From Sphingomonas sp. CCH10-B3 (GTDB taxonomy: Bacteria; Pseudomonadota; Alphaproteobacteria; Sphingomonadales; Sphingomonadaceae), in the NCBI RefSeq assembly GCF_001556185.1, contig NZ_LSIJ01000014.1, positions 1 through 64,000 on the forward strand: 64,000 bases of DNA, read 5' to 3'. Positions 27,714 to 38,317 of the stretch are shown here, in pieces. Position 1 is the stretch's first letter, and each line of letters begins with the position of its first letter. The translations under genes and the position numbers were made by a program. The notes beneath the pieces are model-generated. The model ran no database searches and was not told where the DNA came from. It saw only the letters and a list, made by a program, of their open reading frames with translations.

Positions 27714-29027
27714 CTAGGCAGGGTGTTTTGACGGCGCGTGCGGCGGCTCGATCTCGGGTTCCTCGGGCTCGTCGAGCTGGCCTTCCCAGCGCGCCACCAC
27801 CGCCGTCGCCACCGCATTGCCGACGACATTGGTGCCCGACCGCCCCATGTCGAGGAACTGGTCGACGGGCAGGATCAGCAGCAGCCCCGCTTCGGGAATG
27901 CCGAACTGCCCCATCACCGCGGCAATCACCACCAGCGACGCGCGCGGCACCCCGGCGATGCCCTTCGACGTCACCATCAGGATCAGCAGCATCACGATCT
28001 GCGTCCCGATCGACAAATCGATGCCGTAGACGCGGGCGATGAACAAGGTCGCGAAGGTCATGTACATCATCGACCCGTCGAGATTGAACGAATAGCCGAG
28101 CGGCAGCACGAAGCTCGCGATCTTGGGGGGCACGCCGAACCGGTCGAGCGCTTCCAACGTGCGTGGATAGGCGGCTTCGGACGAAGCGGTCGAGAAAGCC
28201 AGCAGGATCGGCTCGCGGATATAGCGCAGCAGCGTGCCGGCGCGCGGGCCGATGAAGGCGAAGGCGGCGGCGAACAGGATCAGCCACAAGAAGGCGAGCC
28301 CGACATAGAAGCTGCCGACGAACAGCCCGAGCGTCACGATGATGCCCAAGCCATTGACGGCGATCGTCGCGGTGATCGCGGCAAACACCGCAAGCGGGGC
28401 GGCGCGCATCACATAATCGGTGATCTGCAGCATCATCGCTGCCAGAGCTTCGGCGCCGGCGACGATCGGGCGCCCGCGCTCGCCGATCGCGGTCAGTGCG
28501 ACGCCGGCGAAGATCGAGAAGACGACGATCTGGATGATCTCGTTCGACGCCATCGCATCGACGATTGAGGTCGGCACGATATGGGTGATGAAGTTCGACA
28601 GGCTGAACGCCGACTTCTCGAGGCCGACGGTTTCGCTCGGTGGCGGCAGCTTGAAGCCGAAGCCCTGGCCCGGCGCGACTGCATCGACGATCCATTCGAT
28701 CGCGTGGAACAGCAGCAACCCCATGCTGAGCGAGATCAGCGAGGCGGTGATGAACCATCCCATCGTCCGCGCGCCGATCCGCCCGAGTGCTGCGGTATCG
28801 CCCATATGCGCGATGCCGACGACGAGCGTCGAAAAGACAAGCGGCGCGATGATCATCTTGATGAGGCGCAGGAAGATGTCGGTGACGATCTTGAACCAGC
28901 CCGCGATCTCCTTGAGCCGCGCGGTGGCTTCGGGCGTGCCGTCGGCGATCGCGCTGTTGATCGCCCAGCCGGTCAGCAGGCCGAGCACGAGGCCAATCAT
29001 GATGTACAAGGTCAGCCGCTTGGCCAT
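27714..29027 (-). CDS. Dicarboxylate/amino acid:cation symporter (GltP/DctA family)
   Basis: 437 residues with about eight hydrophobic segments plus two re-entrant loops. Family motifs: FLRLIKMIIAPLVFSTLV (TM3), the serine-rich hairpin AFSTASSEAAYP, LGYSFNLDGSMMY, and the cation/substrate motif DMGRSGTNVVGNAVATAVVA. It would import glutamate, aspartate or C4-dicarboxylates with protons or sodium across the inner membrane. The acidic/proline C-terminal tail (DEPEEPEIEPP) is unusual but harmless. Single gene; substrate not resolvable from sequence. Confidence 0.9.
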   Translation of the reverse strand: MAKRLTLYIMIGLVLGLLTGWAINSAIADGTPEATARLKEIAGWFKIVTDIFLRLIKMIIAPLVFSTLVVGIAHMGDTAALGRIGARTMGWFITASLISLSMGLLLFHAIEWIVDAVAPGQGFGFKLPPPSETVGLEKSAFSLSNFITHIVPTSIVDAMASNEIIQIVVFSIFAGVALTAIGERGRPIVAGAEALAAMMLQITDYVMRAAPLAVFAAITATIAVNGLGIIVTLGLFVGSFYVGLAFLWLILFAAAFAFIGPRAGTLLRYIREPILLAFSTASSEAAYPRTLEALDRFGVPPKIASFVLPLGYSFNLDGSMMYMTFATLFIARVYGIDLSIGTQIVMLLILMVTSKGIAGVPRASLVVIAAVMGQFGIPEAGLLLILPVDQFLDMGRSGTNVVGNAVATAVVARWEGQLDEPEEPEIEPPHAPSKHPA

Positions 29028-29126
29028 TGCTCACTCCCCAATCCTTGCGCGCCAGCGAAGGGGATTGCGGCGCCCCGGTCAAGCGCCCTATCGCTGGGGC
29101 ACGCAAAAAGCGAAAGGATGCGCCGC

Positions 29127-30386
29127 ATGCAGCAAGGCCTGACGATCGACCGACGTATGTTGATTGCCGGTGCCGCTGCCGCACCGTTGCTGTGGAGCGC
29201 CGCCGCGCGCGCCACTGCGCCCGATCTTTCTGCGCTGACCAGCATGACGGCGGACGTGCAGCCGATCACTGCTGCCGAACGCGCCGCCCGGCTTGCCCGT
29301 GCGCAAAAGCTGATGAAGGCGAACCGCATCGACGCGGTGCTGATCGAGCCTGGGGCGAGCCTCGTCTATTTTACCGGCGTGCGCTGGGGGCGGAGCGAGC
29401 GGCTGACGGCGGCGGTGCTGCCGGTCGACGGGCCGGTGCTGATCGTCACGCCCTTCTTTGAGGAGCCGTCGGTCCGCCAGACGCTTGGCGTAGAGGCCGA
29501 GGTGCGGGTGTGGCAGGAGGACCAGTCGCCGGTCGCGCTGATCGCCGGGTGGCTGAAGGAGCGCAAGCTGACCGGCGCGATAGGGATCGAGGAAACAGCG
29601 CGCTTCTTCGCTTCCGACGGCCTTGCGCGCGCGCTCCCGGCGGCGCAGATCGTGTCGGCCAATCCGGTCGTGCGCGGGTGCCGGGGGATCAAGTCGGCGG
29701 CTGAAATCTCACTCATGCAAAAGGCGAGCGACATCACCATCGCTGCCTATCGCTGGACCTGGCCGCGCGTCGAAAAGGGGATGACGCCTGCCGACATCGC
29801 CGCGCTGATGAACGCCGCGACCGCCAAGCTCGGCGGCGACCCCGGCTTCGCGCTGGTGCTGATCGGCGAAGCGGCCGCCTATCCGCACGGCAGCCGCGCA
29901 CCGCAGCGGGTGGGCGACGGCCAGATCGTGCTGATGGACTGCGGCTGCTCGGTCGAGGGCTATCAGTCCGACATCTCGCGCACCTTCGTTTACGGCACGC
30001 CAAGCGCCGAGCAGCGCCGGGTGTGGGATCAAGTCGCGACGGGCCAGCAAATCGCGTTTAAAGCTGCGCAGGTCGGCGCGGCGGCGGGATCGGTCGACGA
30101 CACCGTGCGGCGGCAATATGCCGCCTGGGGCTATGGCCCCGATTACAAGCTCCCCGGCCTGTCACACCGCACCGGCCATGGCATCGGCCTCGACGGGCAT
30201 GAACCCGTCAATCTGGTGCGCGGCGAGACGACGAAGCTCGCGCCAGGCATGTGTTTCTCGAACGAGCCCGGCATCTACCTGCCGGGCAAGTTCGGCGTGC
30301 GGCTCGAGGATTGCTTCCACATGACGCCGGCGGGGCCGCAGTGGTTCAGCGAACCGCCCAAGTCACTCGACGCGCCGCTGGGGTGA
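29127..30386 (+). CDS. Secreted M24-family Xaa-Pro peptidase
   Basis: 419 residues. The start at 29127 is spaced 8 bases from AAAGG; an ATG three codons earlier would overlap it. Twin-arginine-like signal DRRMLIAGAAAAPLLWSAAA suggests Tat export. A creatinase-type N-terminal domain (about 40-180) precedes the pita-bread domain with all five metal ligands: Asp in LMDCGCS, Asp in SDISRTF, His in HRTGHGIGLDGHE, Glu in SNEPGIY, Glu in VRLEDCF. It hydrolyses peptide bonds next to proline. The next gene starts 10 bases downstream. Confidence 0.88.
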   Translation: MQQGLTIDRRMLIAGAAAAPLLWSAAARATAPDLSALTSMTADVQPITAAERAARLARAQKLMKANRIDAVLIEPGASLVYFTGVRWGRSERLTAAVLPVDGPVLIVTPFFEEPSVRQTLGVEAEVRVWQEDQSPVALIAGWLKERKLTGAIGIEETARFFASDGLARALPAAQIVSANPVVRGCRGIKSAAEISLMQKASDITIAAYRWTWPRVEKGMTPADIAALMNAATAKLGGDPGFALVLIGEAAAYPHGSRAPQRVGDGQIVLMDCGCSVEGYQSDISRTFVYGTPSAEQRRVWDQVATGQQIAFKAAQVGAAAGSVDDTVRRQYAAWGYGPDYKLPGLSHRTGHGIGLDGHEPVNLVRGETTKLAPGMCFSNEPGIYLPGKFGVRLEDCFHMTPAGPQWFSEPPKSLDAPLG

Positions 30387-30396
30387 AGGAAAGTCG

Positions 30397-31164
30397 ATGG
30401 CACTGGCGCTGATGATCGCAACGGCAATGGCGCAAGCCGCACCGCAGGCACCGGCAGTGACCGTCGAAGTTAAGGAGATCGGAGCGGCGGAGTTTCGCAT
30501 CACGCTCATGGGGTACGAGGCCGACGATCGCCAATCGCAAGCCGCAATTTCCGGCATTGTTCGGCAGGTCTGCGATGCGAAATCGCCAGTCTGGGGAAAA
30601 TACGAAGCGACGCGCCAGCTTGGCACTGCGAAGGACGGCAAGACTACCTCCGCCAGATTTGTCCAGTTGATCCGCTGCGTCGAACCCACGGACCCAGCAC
30701 CCGCCGCGCCGCGCCGCGCCTTCACGCCCGATGCGGCGACGGAATCGACAGTTCGGGCTATCGCCCTCGACTTTCTCGCAGATTATGAAGGGGGCGACGG
30801 CGCGGCATCTTGGAACCTGTTGAGCGGGCCGATGAAGCAATCGCATCCGCTCGCTGATTGGCAGGCCGACGTTCGAAAGCGGGGTGCCGCGATTGGCGCG
30901 ACACCCGAGCATCGCATCGCCAAACTGACTTGGTATGTCGACCCGCCTAATGGCCCCCCGGGGATATTTGCCGCGCTCGATTATGCGGGCAAATCCCGGA
31001 AGCAAGCCTTTCTGTGCGGCTATGTGGCGCTTGTTCGGGGCAGCGATGATCAATGGTCGGTGGCGCGGGTCGAAAGTGGTTCGATACCGGTGGAAGTCGC
31101 TCAAGGCGCTGCGCCCGATCACCTTTTGCAGCTCAAACAGGCGATACGATGCGTCGAGGAATAG
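30397..31164 (+). CDS. Secreted protein with DUF4019-like C-terminal domain
   Basis: 255 residues. N-terminal signal peptide (MALALMIATAMAQA). The first half holds a small domain with two cysteines (RQVCDAK and LIRCVEP); the second half (about 115-245) contains AIALDFLADYEGGDGAASWNLLS and a basic, tryptophan-marked segment typical of DUF4019-like periplasmic proteins. No catalytic motif is seen. It sits between the M24 peptidase and a cyclophilin, all exported and on one strand, so a joint transcript is plausible. Function unknown. Confidence 0.6.
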   Translation: MALALMIATAMAQAAPQAPAVTVEVKEIGAAEFRITLMGYEADDRQSQAAISGIVRQVCDAKSPVWGKYEATRQLGTAKDGKTTSARFVQLIRCVEPTDPAPAAPRRAFTPDAATESTVRAIALDFLADYEGGDGAASWNLLSGPMKQSHPLADWQADVRKRGAAIGATPEHRIAKLTWYVDPPNGPPGIFAALDYAGKSRKQAFLCGYVALVRGSDDQWSVARVESGSIPVEVAQGAAPDHLLQLKQAIRCVEE

Positions 31165-31205
31165 CGCCGCTTGGCAAGTGCCGACACGCTGCTAGGGTCG
31201 GACGC

Positions 31206-31913
31206 ATGACATCGGCCACCAACATTCGTCGCTTCTTCGTCGATTGCTTTGCGTCGACCCTCCTTCCGCTCGCGCTTGCTGCTACCGCCCAAGCCGCGCC
31301 GCAGCGCAAAAAACCGGCGCCGCCGCCGCCCAAGCCCGCGCCGATCGGCGACATTGCCCGCGTCGCGCTGACCACCGAGTTCGGCGTCATCACGCTCGAG
31401 CTCGACCACAAGCGGGCGCCGATCACGACCGAGAATTTCGTCGCTTATGTCGACCAGAAGCGCTTCGACGACACGGTTTTCTACCGCGCGCTGCGGCTCA
31501 ACTGGGGCGATCAGCCGAACGGTTTGGTGCAGGGCGGCACCCAGAACGACCCCAAACGCATCCTGAAACCGATCGCGCATGAACCGACCACGCAGACCGG
31601 CATCAGCCACAAGGCGTGGACGATCTCTATGGCGCGTTACGACCCCGGCACCGCGACCGGCGATTTTTCGATCATGCTCGGCGATCAGCCCGCGCTCGAT
31701 GCCGATCCCAAGGCGAGCGGCGACAACCAAGGCTATGCCGCTTTCGGCCATGTCGTCGAGGGCAAGGATGTGGTCGTGCAGATCTTCAATGCGCCCACCG
31801 ACCCGACCAAGGGCGAAGGGGCGATGAAGGGCCAGATGATCGCCGCGCCCGTGAAGATCATCAGCGCCCGCCGCATCCTTGACGTGCCGCCGCCCGCCGC
31901 ACCTGCGCCCTGA
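31206..31913 (+). CDS. Periplasmic cyclophilin-type peptidyl-prolyl isomerase
   Basis: 235 residues. The signal segment (FFVDCFASTLLPLALAATAQA) is followed by a proline-rich spacer and a cyclophilin domain: TTEFGVITLELDHKRAPITTENF, DTVFYRAL, VQGG, TISMARYDPGTATGDFSIML and YAAFGHVVEGKDVV. It catalyses cis-trans isomerisation of prolyl bonds during folding in the periplasm. The start at 31206 gives the signal peptide. It precedes alaS by 56 bases. Confidence 0.88.
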   Translation: MTSATNIRRFFVDCFASTLLPLALAATAQAAPQRKKPAPPPPKPAPIGDIARVALTTEFGVITLELDHKRAPITTENFVAYVDQKRFDDTVFYRALRLNWGDQPNGLVQGGTQNDPKRILKPIAHEPTTQTGISHKAWTISMARYDPGTATGDFSIMLGDQPALDADPKASGDNQGYAAFGHVVEGKDVVVQIFNAPTDPTKGEGAMKGQMIAAPVKIISARRILDVPPPAAPAP

Positions 31914-31969
31914 TGCGTGCCGCCACCGTTTCGCTTGAGCAAGTCGCGCGCGCGCCCTAGATCGGGCGC

Positions 31970-34630
31970 ATGACCTCGACCAACGATATCCGCCGCTCCT
32001 TCCTCGAATATTTCGAACGCGAAGGCCATGCGCGCGTCGCCTCGGCACCCTTGGTGCCGCATAACGATCCGACGCTGATGTTCGTCAACGCGGGCATGGT
32101 GCCGTTCAAGAATGTGTTCACCGGCCTCGAAAGCCGCCCCTATCAGACGGCGGTGTCGAGCCAGAAATGCGTGCGCGCGGGCGGCAAGCACAATGATCTC
32201 GACAATGTCGGCTATACTGCGCGGCACCATACCTTCTTCGAAATGCTCGGCAATTTTTCGTTCGGTGATTATTTCAAGGACCGCGCGATCACGCTCGCCT
32301 GGAACCTGATCACCAAGGAATGGGGGATCGACCCGAACCGGCTGACCGTCACGGTCTATCACACCGACGACGAAGCCTTTGACTTGTGGAAGCGCATTGC
32401 GGGCTTGCCCGATGAGCGCATCATCCGCATCGCCACCAACGACAATTTCTGGTCGATGGGCGATACTGGGCCGTGCGGGCCGTGTTCGGAAATCTTCTAC
32501 GATCACGGCGATCACATTCCCGGTGGCCCGCCCGGATCGCCCGATGAGGATGGCGACCGCTTCGTCGAGATCTGGAATCTGGTCTTCATGCAGTTCGAGC
32601 AGGCCGCCGACGGCAGCCGCACGCCGCTGCCGCGCCCGTCGATCGACACCGGCATGGGGATCGAGCGTGTCGCCGCCGTGCTGCAGGGCGTGCACGACAA
32701 TTACGACACTGACACCTTCAAGGCGCTGATTGCCGCCTCCTGCGCGCTGACCGGGACCACCGCCGAAGGAGCGACCAAGGCGAGCCACCGCGTGATTGCC
32801 GACCACTTGCGCTCGGCGGGGTTCCTCGTCGCCGATGGTGTGCTGCCTGCGAACGAAGGGCGCGGCTATGTGCTGCGGCGGATCATGCGCCGCGCGATGC
32901 GGCACGCCCATATCCTGGGGGCGAAGTCGCCGCTGATGCACCGGCTGGTGCCCGCGCTGGTGGCGGAGATGGGTGCCGCCTATCCCGAGCTCGTCCGCGC
33001 GCAGCCGCTGATCGAAGCGACGTTGCTGCAGGAGGAAACGCGCTTCCGCCGCACGCTCGAAAACGGGCTCAAGCTGCTCGACGAAGCGACGGCGGGCATG
33101 GCGGCGGGCGCGACCTTGCCGGGCGAAACCGCGTTCAAGCTCTACGACACTTATGGCTTCCCTTATGACCTGACCGAGGATGCCTTGCGCGCGCAGGGCT
33201 TTGGCATCGATCGCGCGGGCTTCGACACCGCGATGGCCGAGCAGAAGCGCGCTGCACGCGCCGCGTGGAAGGGATCGGGCGAGCGCGCCGCCGACGATGT
33301 CTGGTTCGATATCGCCGAGGAACATGGCGGCACCGAATTCACCGGCTACACCGCCGACACGGGCGAGGGCCAAGTGATCGCGATCGTCAAGGACGGAGCC
33401 CGGATCGACCGGGCGAGCGCCGGGGACAGCGTCGTCATTCTCACCAACCAGACGCCTTTCTATGCCGAAAGCGGTGGCCAGATGGGCGATGCCGGGACGA
33501 TCAGCGGGGACGGCGGGCTTTCGGTGCGCGTCGAGGATACTGCCAAGGCGCTCGGGCGGCTGCATGCGCATCAAGGCGTGATCGAGGCCGGATCGGTTGC
33601 GGTCGGCGACAAGGTGCGGCTCGCGATCGACACTGCACGACGCGGGCAGGTGCGCGCGAACCATTCGGCGACGCATCTGTTGCACGCCGCACTGCGCGAA
33701 CGGCTCGGCCATCACGTCAGCCAGAAGGGCAGCCTCGTCGCGCCCGACCGGCTGCGCTTCGACTTTTCGCACCAGCAAGCGATGACGCCGACCGAAATCG
33801 CGCAGGTCGAGGCCGATGTGAATCGGGAGATTCGCGGCAATGCGCCAGTGACGACGAGGCTGATGACGCCTGACGACGCGATTGCGGCGGGTGCGATGGC
33901 GCTGTTCGGCGAGAAATATGGCGACGAAGTCCGCGTGCTCAGCATGGGCGGCGCGGGCGAGCAATCCTATTCGGTCGAGCTGTGCGGCGGCACGCATGTG
34001 ACCGCGCTCGGCGACATCGCGCTGTTCAAGATCATCAGCGAAAGCGCGGTGTCGAGCGGCATCCGCCGGATCGAGGCACTGACGGGCGAAGCGGCGCGGC
34101 TGTGGCTCGCCGATCGTGACGAGAAGCTGCGCGAGGCAGCAGCAGCACTGCGCACCGCGCCCGACGACGTGCCTTCGCGCGTTGCGGCGCTGGTCGAGGA
34201 GCGGCGGCGGCTCGAGCGCGAACTGGCCGAGGCGAAGAAAGCGCTGGCGCTTGGCGGCGGCGGTGGTGCGGCTCCGGCAGGCCCCGAGCAGGTCGGTGGT
34301 GTCAATTTCCTCGCGCAGGTCGTTGACGGCCTCGACCCCAAGGGGCTGCGCGGCGCGGTCGACGATGCCAAGGCGCGGATCGGGTCGGGCATCGCAATGA
34401 TCGTCGCGGTCAACGACGGTCGCGCCTCGGTCGCGGTCGGGGTGAGCGCAGACCTGACCGGCAGCCATAACGCCGTCGATCTGCTGCGCGCAGCCGTTGC
34501 GGCGCTCGGCGGGCAGGGCGGTGGCGGCCGCCCGGACATGGCGCAGGGCGGCGGGCCTGAGGGCGACAAGGCGGCGGAGGCAGTGGCTGCAGTGAAGGCC
34601 GTGCTGGAGGGGCAGGCCGTCGCGGCCTAG
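31970..34630 (+). CDS. alaS: Alanyl-tRNA synthetase
   Basis: 886 residues, normal length. Class II catalytic core with motif 1 ([16 protein letters not shown]), motif 2 ([19 protein letters not shown]) and motif 3 ([13 protein letters not shown] [15 protein letters not shown]); editing domain zinc ligands [12 protein letters not shown] and CGGTHV; C-terminal glycine-rich hinge ([12 protein letters not shown]) and DHH-like oligomerisation domain ending in [13 protein letters not shown]. It charges tRNA-Ala and clears mischarged serine and glycine. Start [15 protein letters not shown] is canonical. Confidence 0.97.
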   Translation: MTSTNDIRRSFLEYFEREGHARVASAPLVPHNDPTLMFVNAGMVPFKNVFTGLESRPYQTAVSSQKCVRAGGKHNDLDNVGYTARHHTFFEMLGNFSFGDYFKDRAITLAWNLITKEWGIDPNRLTVTVYHTDDEAFDLWKRIAGLPDERIIRIATNDNFWSMGDTGPCGPCSEIFYDHGDHIPGGPPGSPDEDGDRFVEIWNLVFMQFEQAADGSRTPLPRPSIDTGMGIERVAAVLQGVHDNYDTDTFKALIAASCALTGTTAEGATKASHRVIADHLRSAGFLVADGVLPANEGRGYVLRRIMRRAMRHAHILGAKSPLMHRLVPALVAEMGAAYPELVRAQPLIEATLLQEETRFRRTLENGLKLLDEATAGMAAGATLPGETAFKLYDTYGFPYDLTEDALRAQGFGIDRAGFDTAMAEQKRAARAAWKGSGERAADDVWFDIAEEHGGTEFTGYTADTGEGQVIAIVKDGARIDRASAGDSVVILTNQTPFYAESGGQMGDAGTISGDGGLSVRVEDTAKALGRLHAHQGVIEAGSVAVGDKVRLAIDTARRGQVRANHSATHLLHAALRERLGHHVSQKGSLVAPDRLRFDFSHQQAMTPTEIAQVEADVNREIRGNAPVTTRLMTPDDAIAAGAMALFGEKYGDEVRVLSMGGAGEQSYSVELCGGTHVTALGDIALFKIISESAVSSGIRRIEALTGEAARLWLADRDEKLREAAAALRTAPDDVPSRVAALVEERRRLERELAEAKKALALGGGGGAAPAGPEQVGGVNFLAQVVDGLDPKGLRGAVDDAKARIGSGIAMIVAVNDGRASVAVGVSADLTGSHNAVDLLRAAVAALGGQGGGGRPDMAQGGGPEGDKAAEAVAAVKAVLEGQAVAA

Positions 34631-34648
34631 CGCTGAGGGCCAAGCGCC

Positions 34649-36169
34649 CTAGTCGTCGTCCTTGCCGAACAATATAGTCTTGGCTTCGTCGATCTTACCG
34701 GCGTCGATCAGGCCGATGGCCTTGCGCATGACATTCTCGGTCAGCCCGTAATGCGGCGAAAAGGCCAGTGGCGCGAGCAGCATGCGCGCCAGCTTGGGGT
34801 CGCCGTCGATCAGCTCCTGCCGCGCGAGCCACAGTTTTATGTCGACGCTGTCGGGCGCCAGCACGGCGGCTCGCGACAATCCCTTCACCGCGCCCGGTGT
34901 CGGCTTGGCATGGGCGGCGATGAAGCTGCGGTAGTAGAAATAGAGCGGGGTTGCGGCGTTCGGCTGCTTGCGATTGGCAGTCAGGAACCAGCTGCGCGCC
35001 GTCTTCCAGGCGGCATCGTCGGCGCTCTTGCTCTTGCGCAGACGGGCGACCGCGATCCGGCCCTTGTTGACGAGGGCCTCGATACTGTCGGGCGCGATCG
35101 CCAATGCCCGGTCGGCGGCAGCATCGGCCTGATCAAGCCGATTGGCGACCAGCTCGATCTCGCTTAGCTGGGTCTGCACGGTCGCGTCGTCGGGATATTT
35201 GCGGCCGATGGCAGCGGCTTTCAGCGCAAACGGGTGCAGATCGTCCGAACTGATTCCGACCCGAAACGTGGTGTAAACGGGCTGCATGGCGGCAACTCCC
35301 GCAGGCAGGCGCGTCACCTGTACAGCGATGGGTTGTTTGGGCGGCGGCAGTGTGAGCAACGGCAATTTGCCGCGCATATAGGCATCGAGCTCGGCATCGA
35401 GCTTCTTCAGATCGCCGAACGCCTGTTGCGCTGCCTGATAGCTCGGCGTGCCTTGATTGATGGCGGCGATGTAGGCGTTGAGCTGGCCCAAACGTGCCGG
35501 ATTGAGCACTAAATTATGGGTCAGCAGCCAGCCGCGTGCGTAAACCAGCGATTCATCATCCGGCAGCCCGTATTTTTCAGGACTGAGGAGGTTCTTCATC
35601 GCGATGCCTCTGCCTTTCAGCAGCGCTTCTCCGCGATAATTGGCGGGATAACCCAGCCGCAGCGATCCGTCGCTCTCGAACGTGACATTGGCGTTGAATT
35701 CGGCGAACCCTTCCGAAAACCAATAGGGATAGGCGCCGGTGAAATTGGTGGCCATGAATTGGTGACTGTATTCATGCAGCAGCACGGTCTGCGAACTCAG
35801 CGCGCCGACGGTGGCTTTCGCGTCGACCTTGGGATCGTAAAGCGAGAGGATGAACGAGCCGGCGGTCCGGGCATAGGAAACCCCGACGGCTCCATAGCAG
35901 CGGCAGGCCGCCTGAAAATCGCCCGAGCGCAGCACATAAACCGTGACCGGGCGCAACAACAGGTCGGGGTCATCGCCTACGCCGTATAGGGTCCGAAGCG
36001 CCGCATCGAACCGTTCGAGCCGCACCGCAAAATCGCGGGCATTCTGTTCGCTGTCGTCGATGTGGAGCACGAAATGGCTGGTGCGCGCCTGCCACCATTC
36101 GGCGCGCGCCGGCCCAGCCAGCGCCAACGGCAGCAGGCTCAGGAACAGGTATCGCAACAGAGTTGGCAT
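34649..36169 (-). CDS. Secreted gluzincin-like (peptidase MA-type) protein with TPR-like C-terminus
   Basis: 506 residues from the ATG at 36169, which follows GGGGAG and gives a signal peptide (MPTLLRYLFLSLLPLALAGPARA). The mature N-terminal half contains LLHEYSHQFMATNF and, about 20 residues on, SEGFAEFNANVTF: the HExxH plus downstream Glu of gluzincin metallopeptidases. The C-terminal half (about 290-500) is alpha-helical with TPR-like spacing (ADRALAIAPDSIEALVNKGRI). Presumed periplasmic peptidase; substrate unknown. It is downstream of hemA on the same strand, but 143 bases with a hairpin separate them, so it is probably not part of the photosynthesis operon. Confidence 0.72.
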   Translation of the reverse strand: MPTLLRYLFLSLLPLALAGPARAEWWQARTSHFVLHIDDSEQNARDFAVRLERFDAALRTLYGVGDDPDLLLRPVTVYVLRSGDFQAACRCYGAVGVSYARTAGSFILSLYDPKVDAKATVGALSSQTVLLHEYSHQFMATNFTGAYPYWFSEGFAEFNANVTFESDGSLRLGYPANYRGEALLKGRGIAMKNLLSPEKYGLPDDESLVYARGWLLTHNLVLNPARLGQLNAYIAAINQGTPSYQAAQQAFGDLKKLDAELDAYMRGKLPLLTLPPPKQPIAVQVTRLPAGVAAMQPVYTTFRVGISSDDLHPFALKAAAIGRKYPDDATVQTQLSEIELVANRLDQADAAADRALAIAPDSIEALVNKGRIAVARLRKSKSADDAAWKTARSWFLTANRKQPNAATPLYFYYRSFIAAHAKPTPGAVKGLSRAAVLAPDSVDIKLWLARQELIDGDPKLARMLLAPLAFSPHYGLTENVMRKAIGLIDAGKIDEAKTILFGKDDD

Positions 36170-36263
36170 CGCGGCTTCGCTCCCCGGGAGGACGCTAACC
36201 GGGCCGCAAATCAGGCGCAATCATCGGCGGCGGAGAGTCGCTGCGAAACCGGATTGGGTGCGA

Positions 36264-36302
36264 AGGTCACGGTTGGGCTCGCCATAGAGCTTCTCGTGAC
36301 CT
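36264..36302 (-). terminator. Hairpin at the end of the photosynthesis operon
   Basis: AGGTCACG (36264-36271) and CGTGACCT (36295-36302) form a perfect 8-bp stem beginning 11 bases after the hemA stop on the minus strand, with an inner GCTC/GAGC stem. No clear T-run. It is a candidate end or processing site for the bchF-hemA transcript. Confidence 0.4.
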
Positions 36303-36312
36303 CAGCCCGGGA

Positions 36313-37533
36313 TCAAGCCGCCATCGAACTCCGCGCGAGTTCGCACATCGACCAGATTTCGCTGAGCGCCGAGACGAGCTTGTCGATATCGGCGTCCGAA
36401 TGCACCGGCGAGGGCGTAATGCGCAGCCGCTCGGTGCCGACCGGCACCGTCGGATAGTTGATCGGCTGGACATAGATGCCGTGGTTGTCGAGCAGCCAGT
36501 CGCTGATCATCTTGCACTTCTTGGCGTCGCCGACCATCACCGGGATGATGTGACTGGGGTTCTCCAGCGTCGGAATGCCGATCGCGTGCAGCCGGCGGCG
36601 CACCGTTGCGACGCGCTCCTGGTGACGGGCGCGTTCGACCTGGCTGGTCTTCAGATGGCGGATGCTCGCGGTCGCGCCGGCGGCAAGCGCCGGTGGCAGG
36701 GCGGTCGTGAAGATGAAACCGCTCGCAAAGCTGCGCACGAAATCGACGAGCTTGGCCGAACCCGTGATATAGCCGCCCATCACGCCGAACGCCTTGCCGA
36801 GCGTGCCTTCGATCACGTCGATGCGGTCCATCAGGCCGCGGGCTTCGGCAATGCCGCCGCCGCGTGGGCCATAAAGGCCGACGGCGTGCACTTCGTCGAT
36901 GTAGCTCAGCGCGCCATGTTTTTCGCACACGTCCAGGATTTGCTCGATCGGGGCGATGTCGCCATCCATCGAATAGACGCTTTCGAACGCGACCAGCTTG
37001 GCCCGACCGGGCGCGATTGCGGCCAGCTTGCGGTCGAGGTCTTCCCAGTCGTTATGGTTGAAGCGAATGCATTCGGCGCGGCTGTGGCGGATGCCTTCGA
37101 TCATCGAGGCATGATTAAGCGCGTCGGACAGCACCACACAGTCGGGCAGCTTCGCGGCGAGCGTCGACAGCGCCGCCCAGTTGGACACATAGCCCGAAGT
37201 GAACAGCAGCGCGGCTTCCTTGCCGTGCAGGTCGGCGAGTTCGGCTTCGAGTTCGACATGCGCGTGGCAAGTGCCGCTGATGTTGCGGGTGCCGCCCGCG
37301 CCCGCGCCGCAATCGTCGAGCGTTTGGTGCATGGCTTCGAGCACTGCCGGGTGCTGGCCCATGCCGAGGTAATCGTTCGAGCACCATACGGTCACTTCGC
37401 CGACGCCGTCGCCCGTGTAATGGCGGGCGCGCGGGAAGTTGCCGGCGCGACGCTCAAGCTCGGCGAAAATGCGATAGCGCCCATCCTGCTTCAGCGTGGC
37501 AAGCTGGCTGCCGAAATATGCCTCGTAATCCAT
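36313..37533 (-). CDS. hemA: 5-aminolevulinate synthase
   Basis: 406 residues. PLP-dependent enzyme of the C4 pathway joining glycine and succinyl-CoA to ALA, the precursor of heme and bacteriochlorophyll. Visible: [21 protein letters not shown] (succinyl-CoA/glycine pocket), [33 protein letters not shown] (PLP Asp), and the Schiff-base Lys247 in [15 protein letters not shown]. It is the last gene of the thirteen-gene run and starts one base after puhE ends, so pigment precursor supply is tied to reaction-centre synthesis. Whether a second ALA synthase gene exists elsewhere cannot be seen. Confidence 0.96.
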   Translation of the reverse strand: MDYEAYFGSQLATLKQDGRYRIFAELERRAGNFPRARHYTGDGVGEVTVWCSNDYLGMGQHPAVLEAMHQTLDDCGAGAGGTRNISGTCHAHVELEAELADLHGKEAALLFTSGYVSNWAALSTLAAKLPDCVVLSDALNHASMIEGIRHSRAECIRFNHNDWEDLDRKLAAIAPGRAKLVAFESVYSMDGDIAPIEQILDVCEKHGALSYIDEVHAVGLYGPRGGGIAEARGLMDRIDVIEGTLGKAFGVMGGYITGSAKLVDFVRSFASGFIFTTALPPALAAGATASIRHLKTSQVERARHQERVATVRRRLHAIGIPTLENPSHIIPVMVGDAKKCKMISDWLLDNHGIYVQPINYPTVPVGTERLRITPSPVHSDADIDKLVSALSEIWSMCELARSSMAA

Positions 37534-37534
37534 C

Positions 37535-38317
37535 TTACCTCTGCTCCGTGCTCATGGTCTTTGCTCTAACAGGCTGGAGCGATGCCCAGCGATACATCAT
37601 TGCGTCCCGGATCGGCAATGCGAGCAGCAAGTGCTCGACGACGCCCAGAAAGGCAAGTCCGGCGATCAGCGTCCAGCTGGCGGCCATGCCCGGCTCGCGG
37701 GTCGCGGCCGCAGCGGCCCACGCTCCCCAAGTAGCGAGCGACCCGAAACCGACTGAGAAGGGGAACAGCCAGTTGCAGCGCGCCTTGCGGAAATAGGTCT
37801 TGAGATAGGCCAGATGCGCCGGGAAGACCTCGTCCGACAGGCTCGGCACGCCGAGATAGAGATTGAGCTTGGCCGACAGCCGCATGCCGAACAGCAGCGC
37901 AAAGGCGAGCGGCGCAGTCTGGTTGGGCTGACCCCAGCACAATGCGACCAGCAACAGCACGGTCGCCGCGAGCGCGATCTCGTGGTGGATGACCGTGGCC
38001 GTCGCTGCCTTGAAGCGCGCCCAGCCGCGTGCGCCGGGCGGGCAGGGGTCGCGACGCGGGCCGCTGACGAAACCCATCAGAAATCCCATTTCGTGCCATC
38101 CCCAGATCGCGATCGAGGCGGCAAAGGCAATGTAGACCGATACGAAGCTCTGGCTGCCCGCCGTCGCGACGATTGCGATGAGGGCGGCAATGGCGACGAT
38201 ACCAGCCGCGCGGAAGCTGCCCGCAAAGGTCTCGCGCGGGCGGCTGTCGAGCCAGACCACGGCCGCCGTGCCGAAGAACCACACCGCCAGCGCGAAAAGG
38301 AGCGGTGGAACGCTCAC
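37535..38317 (-). CDS. puhE: Photosynthetic complex assembly protein PuhE (DUF3623)
   Basis: 260 residues, strongly hydrophobic with six or seven membrane segments. The block [22 protein letters not shown] and the cytoplasmic loop [21 protein letters not shown] are typical of PuhE, an inner-membrane protein that in Rhodobacter modulates pigment flow and reaction-centre/LH1 assembly. The start overlaps the end of acsF by 4 bases, and hemA starts one base after its stop. Biochemical role remains undefined in the family. Confidence 0.88.
   Translation of the reverse strand: MSVPPLLFALAVWFFGTAAVVWLDSRPRETFAGSFRAAGIVAIAALIAIVATAGSQSFVSVYIAFAASIAIWGWHEMGFLMGFVSGPRRDPCPPGARGWARFKAATATVIHHEIALAATVLLLVALCWGQPNQTAPLAFALLFGMRLSAKLNLYLGVPSLSDEVFPAHLAYLKTYFRKARCNWLFPFSVGFGSLATWGAWAAAAATREPGMAASWTLIAGLAFLGVVEHLLLALPIRDAMMYRWASLQPVRAKTMSTEQR

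Noticed and set aside
27714-29027. Precise naming of the symporter as DctA or GltP
   Set aside because: Substrate-determining residues cannot be assigned confidently without alignment, so only the family is given.
31733-34468. 911-residue minus-strand frame opposite alaS
   Set aside because: alaS is unmistakable on the plus strand. The antisense product has no domain and reflects codon periodicity.
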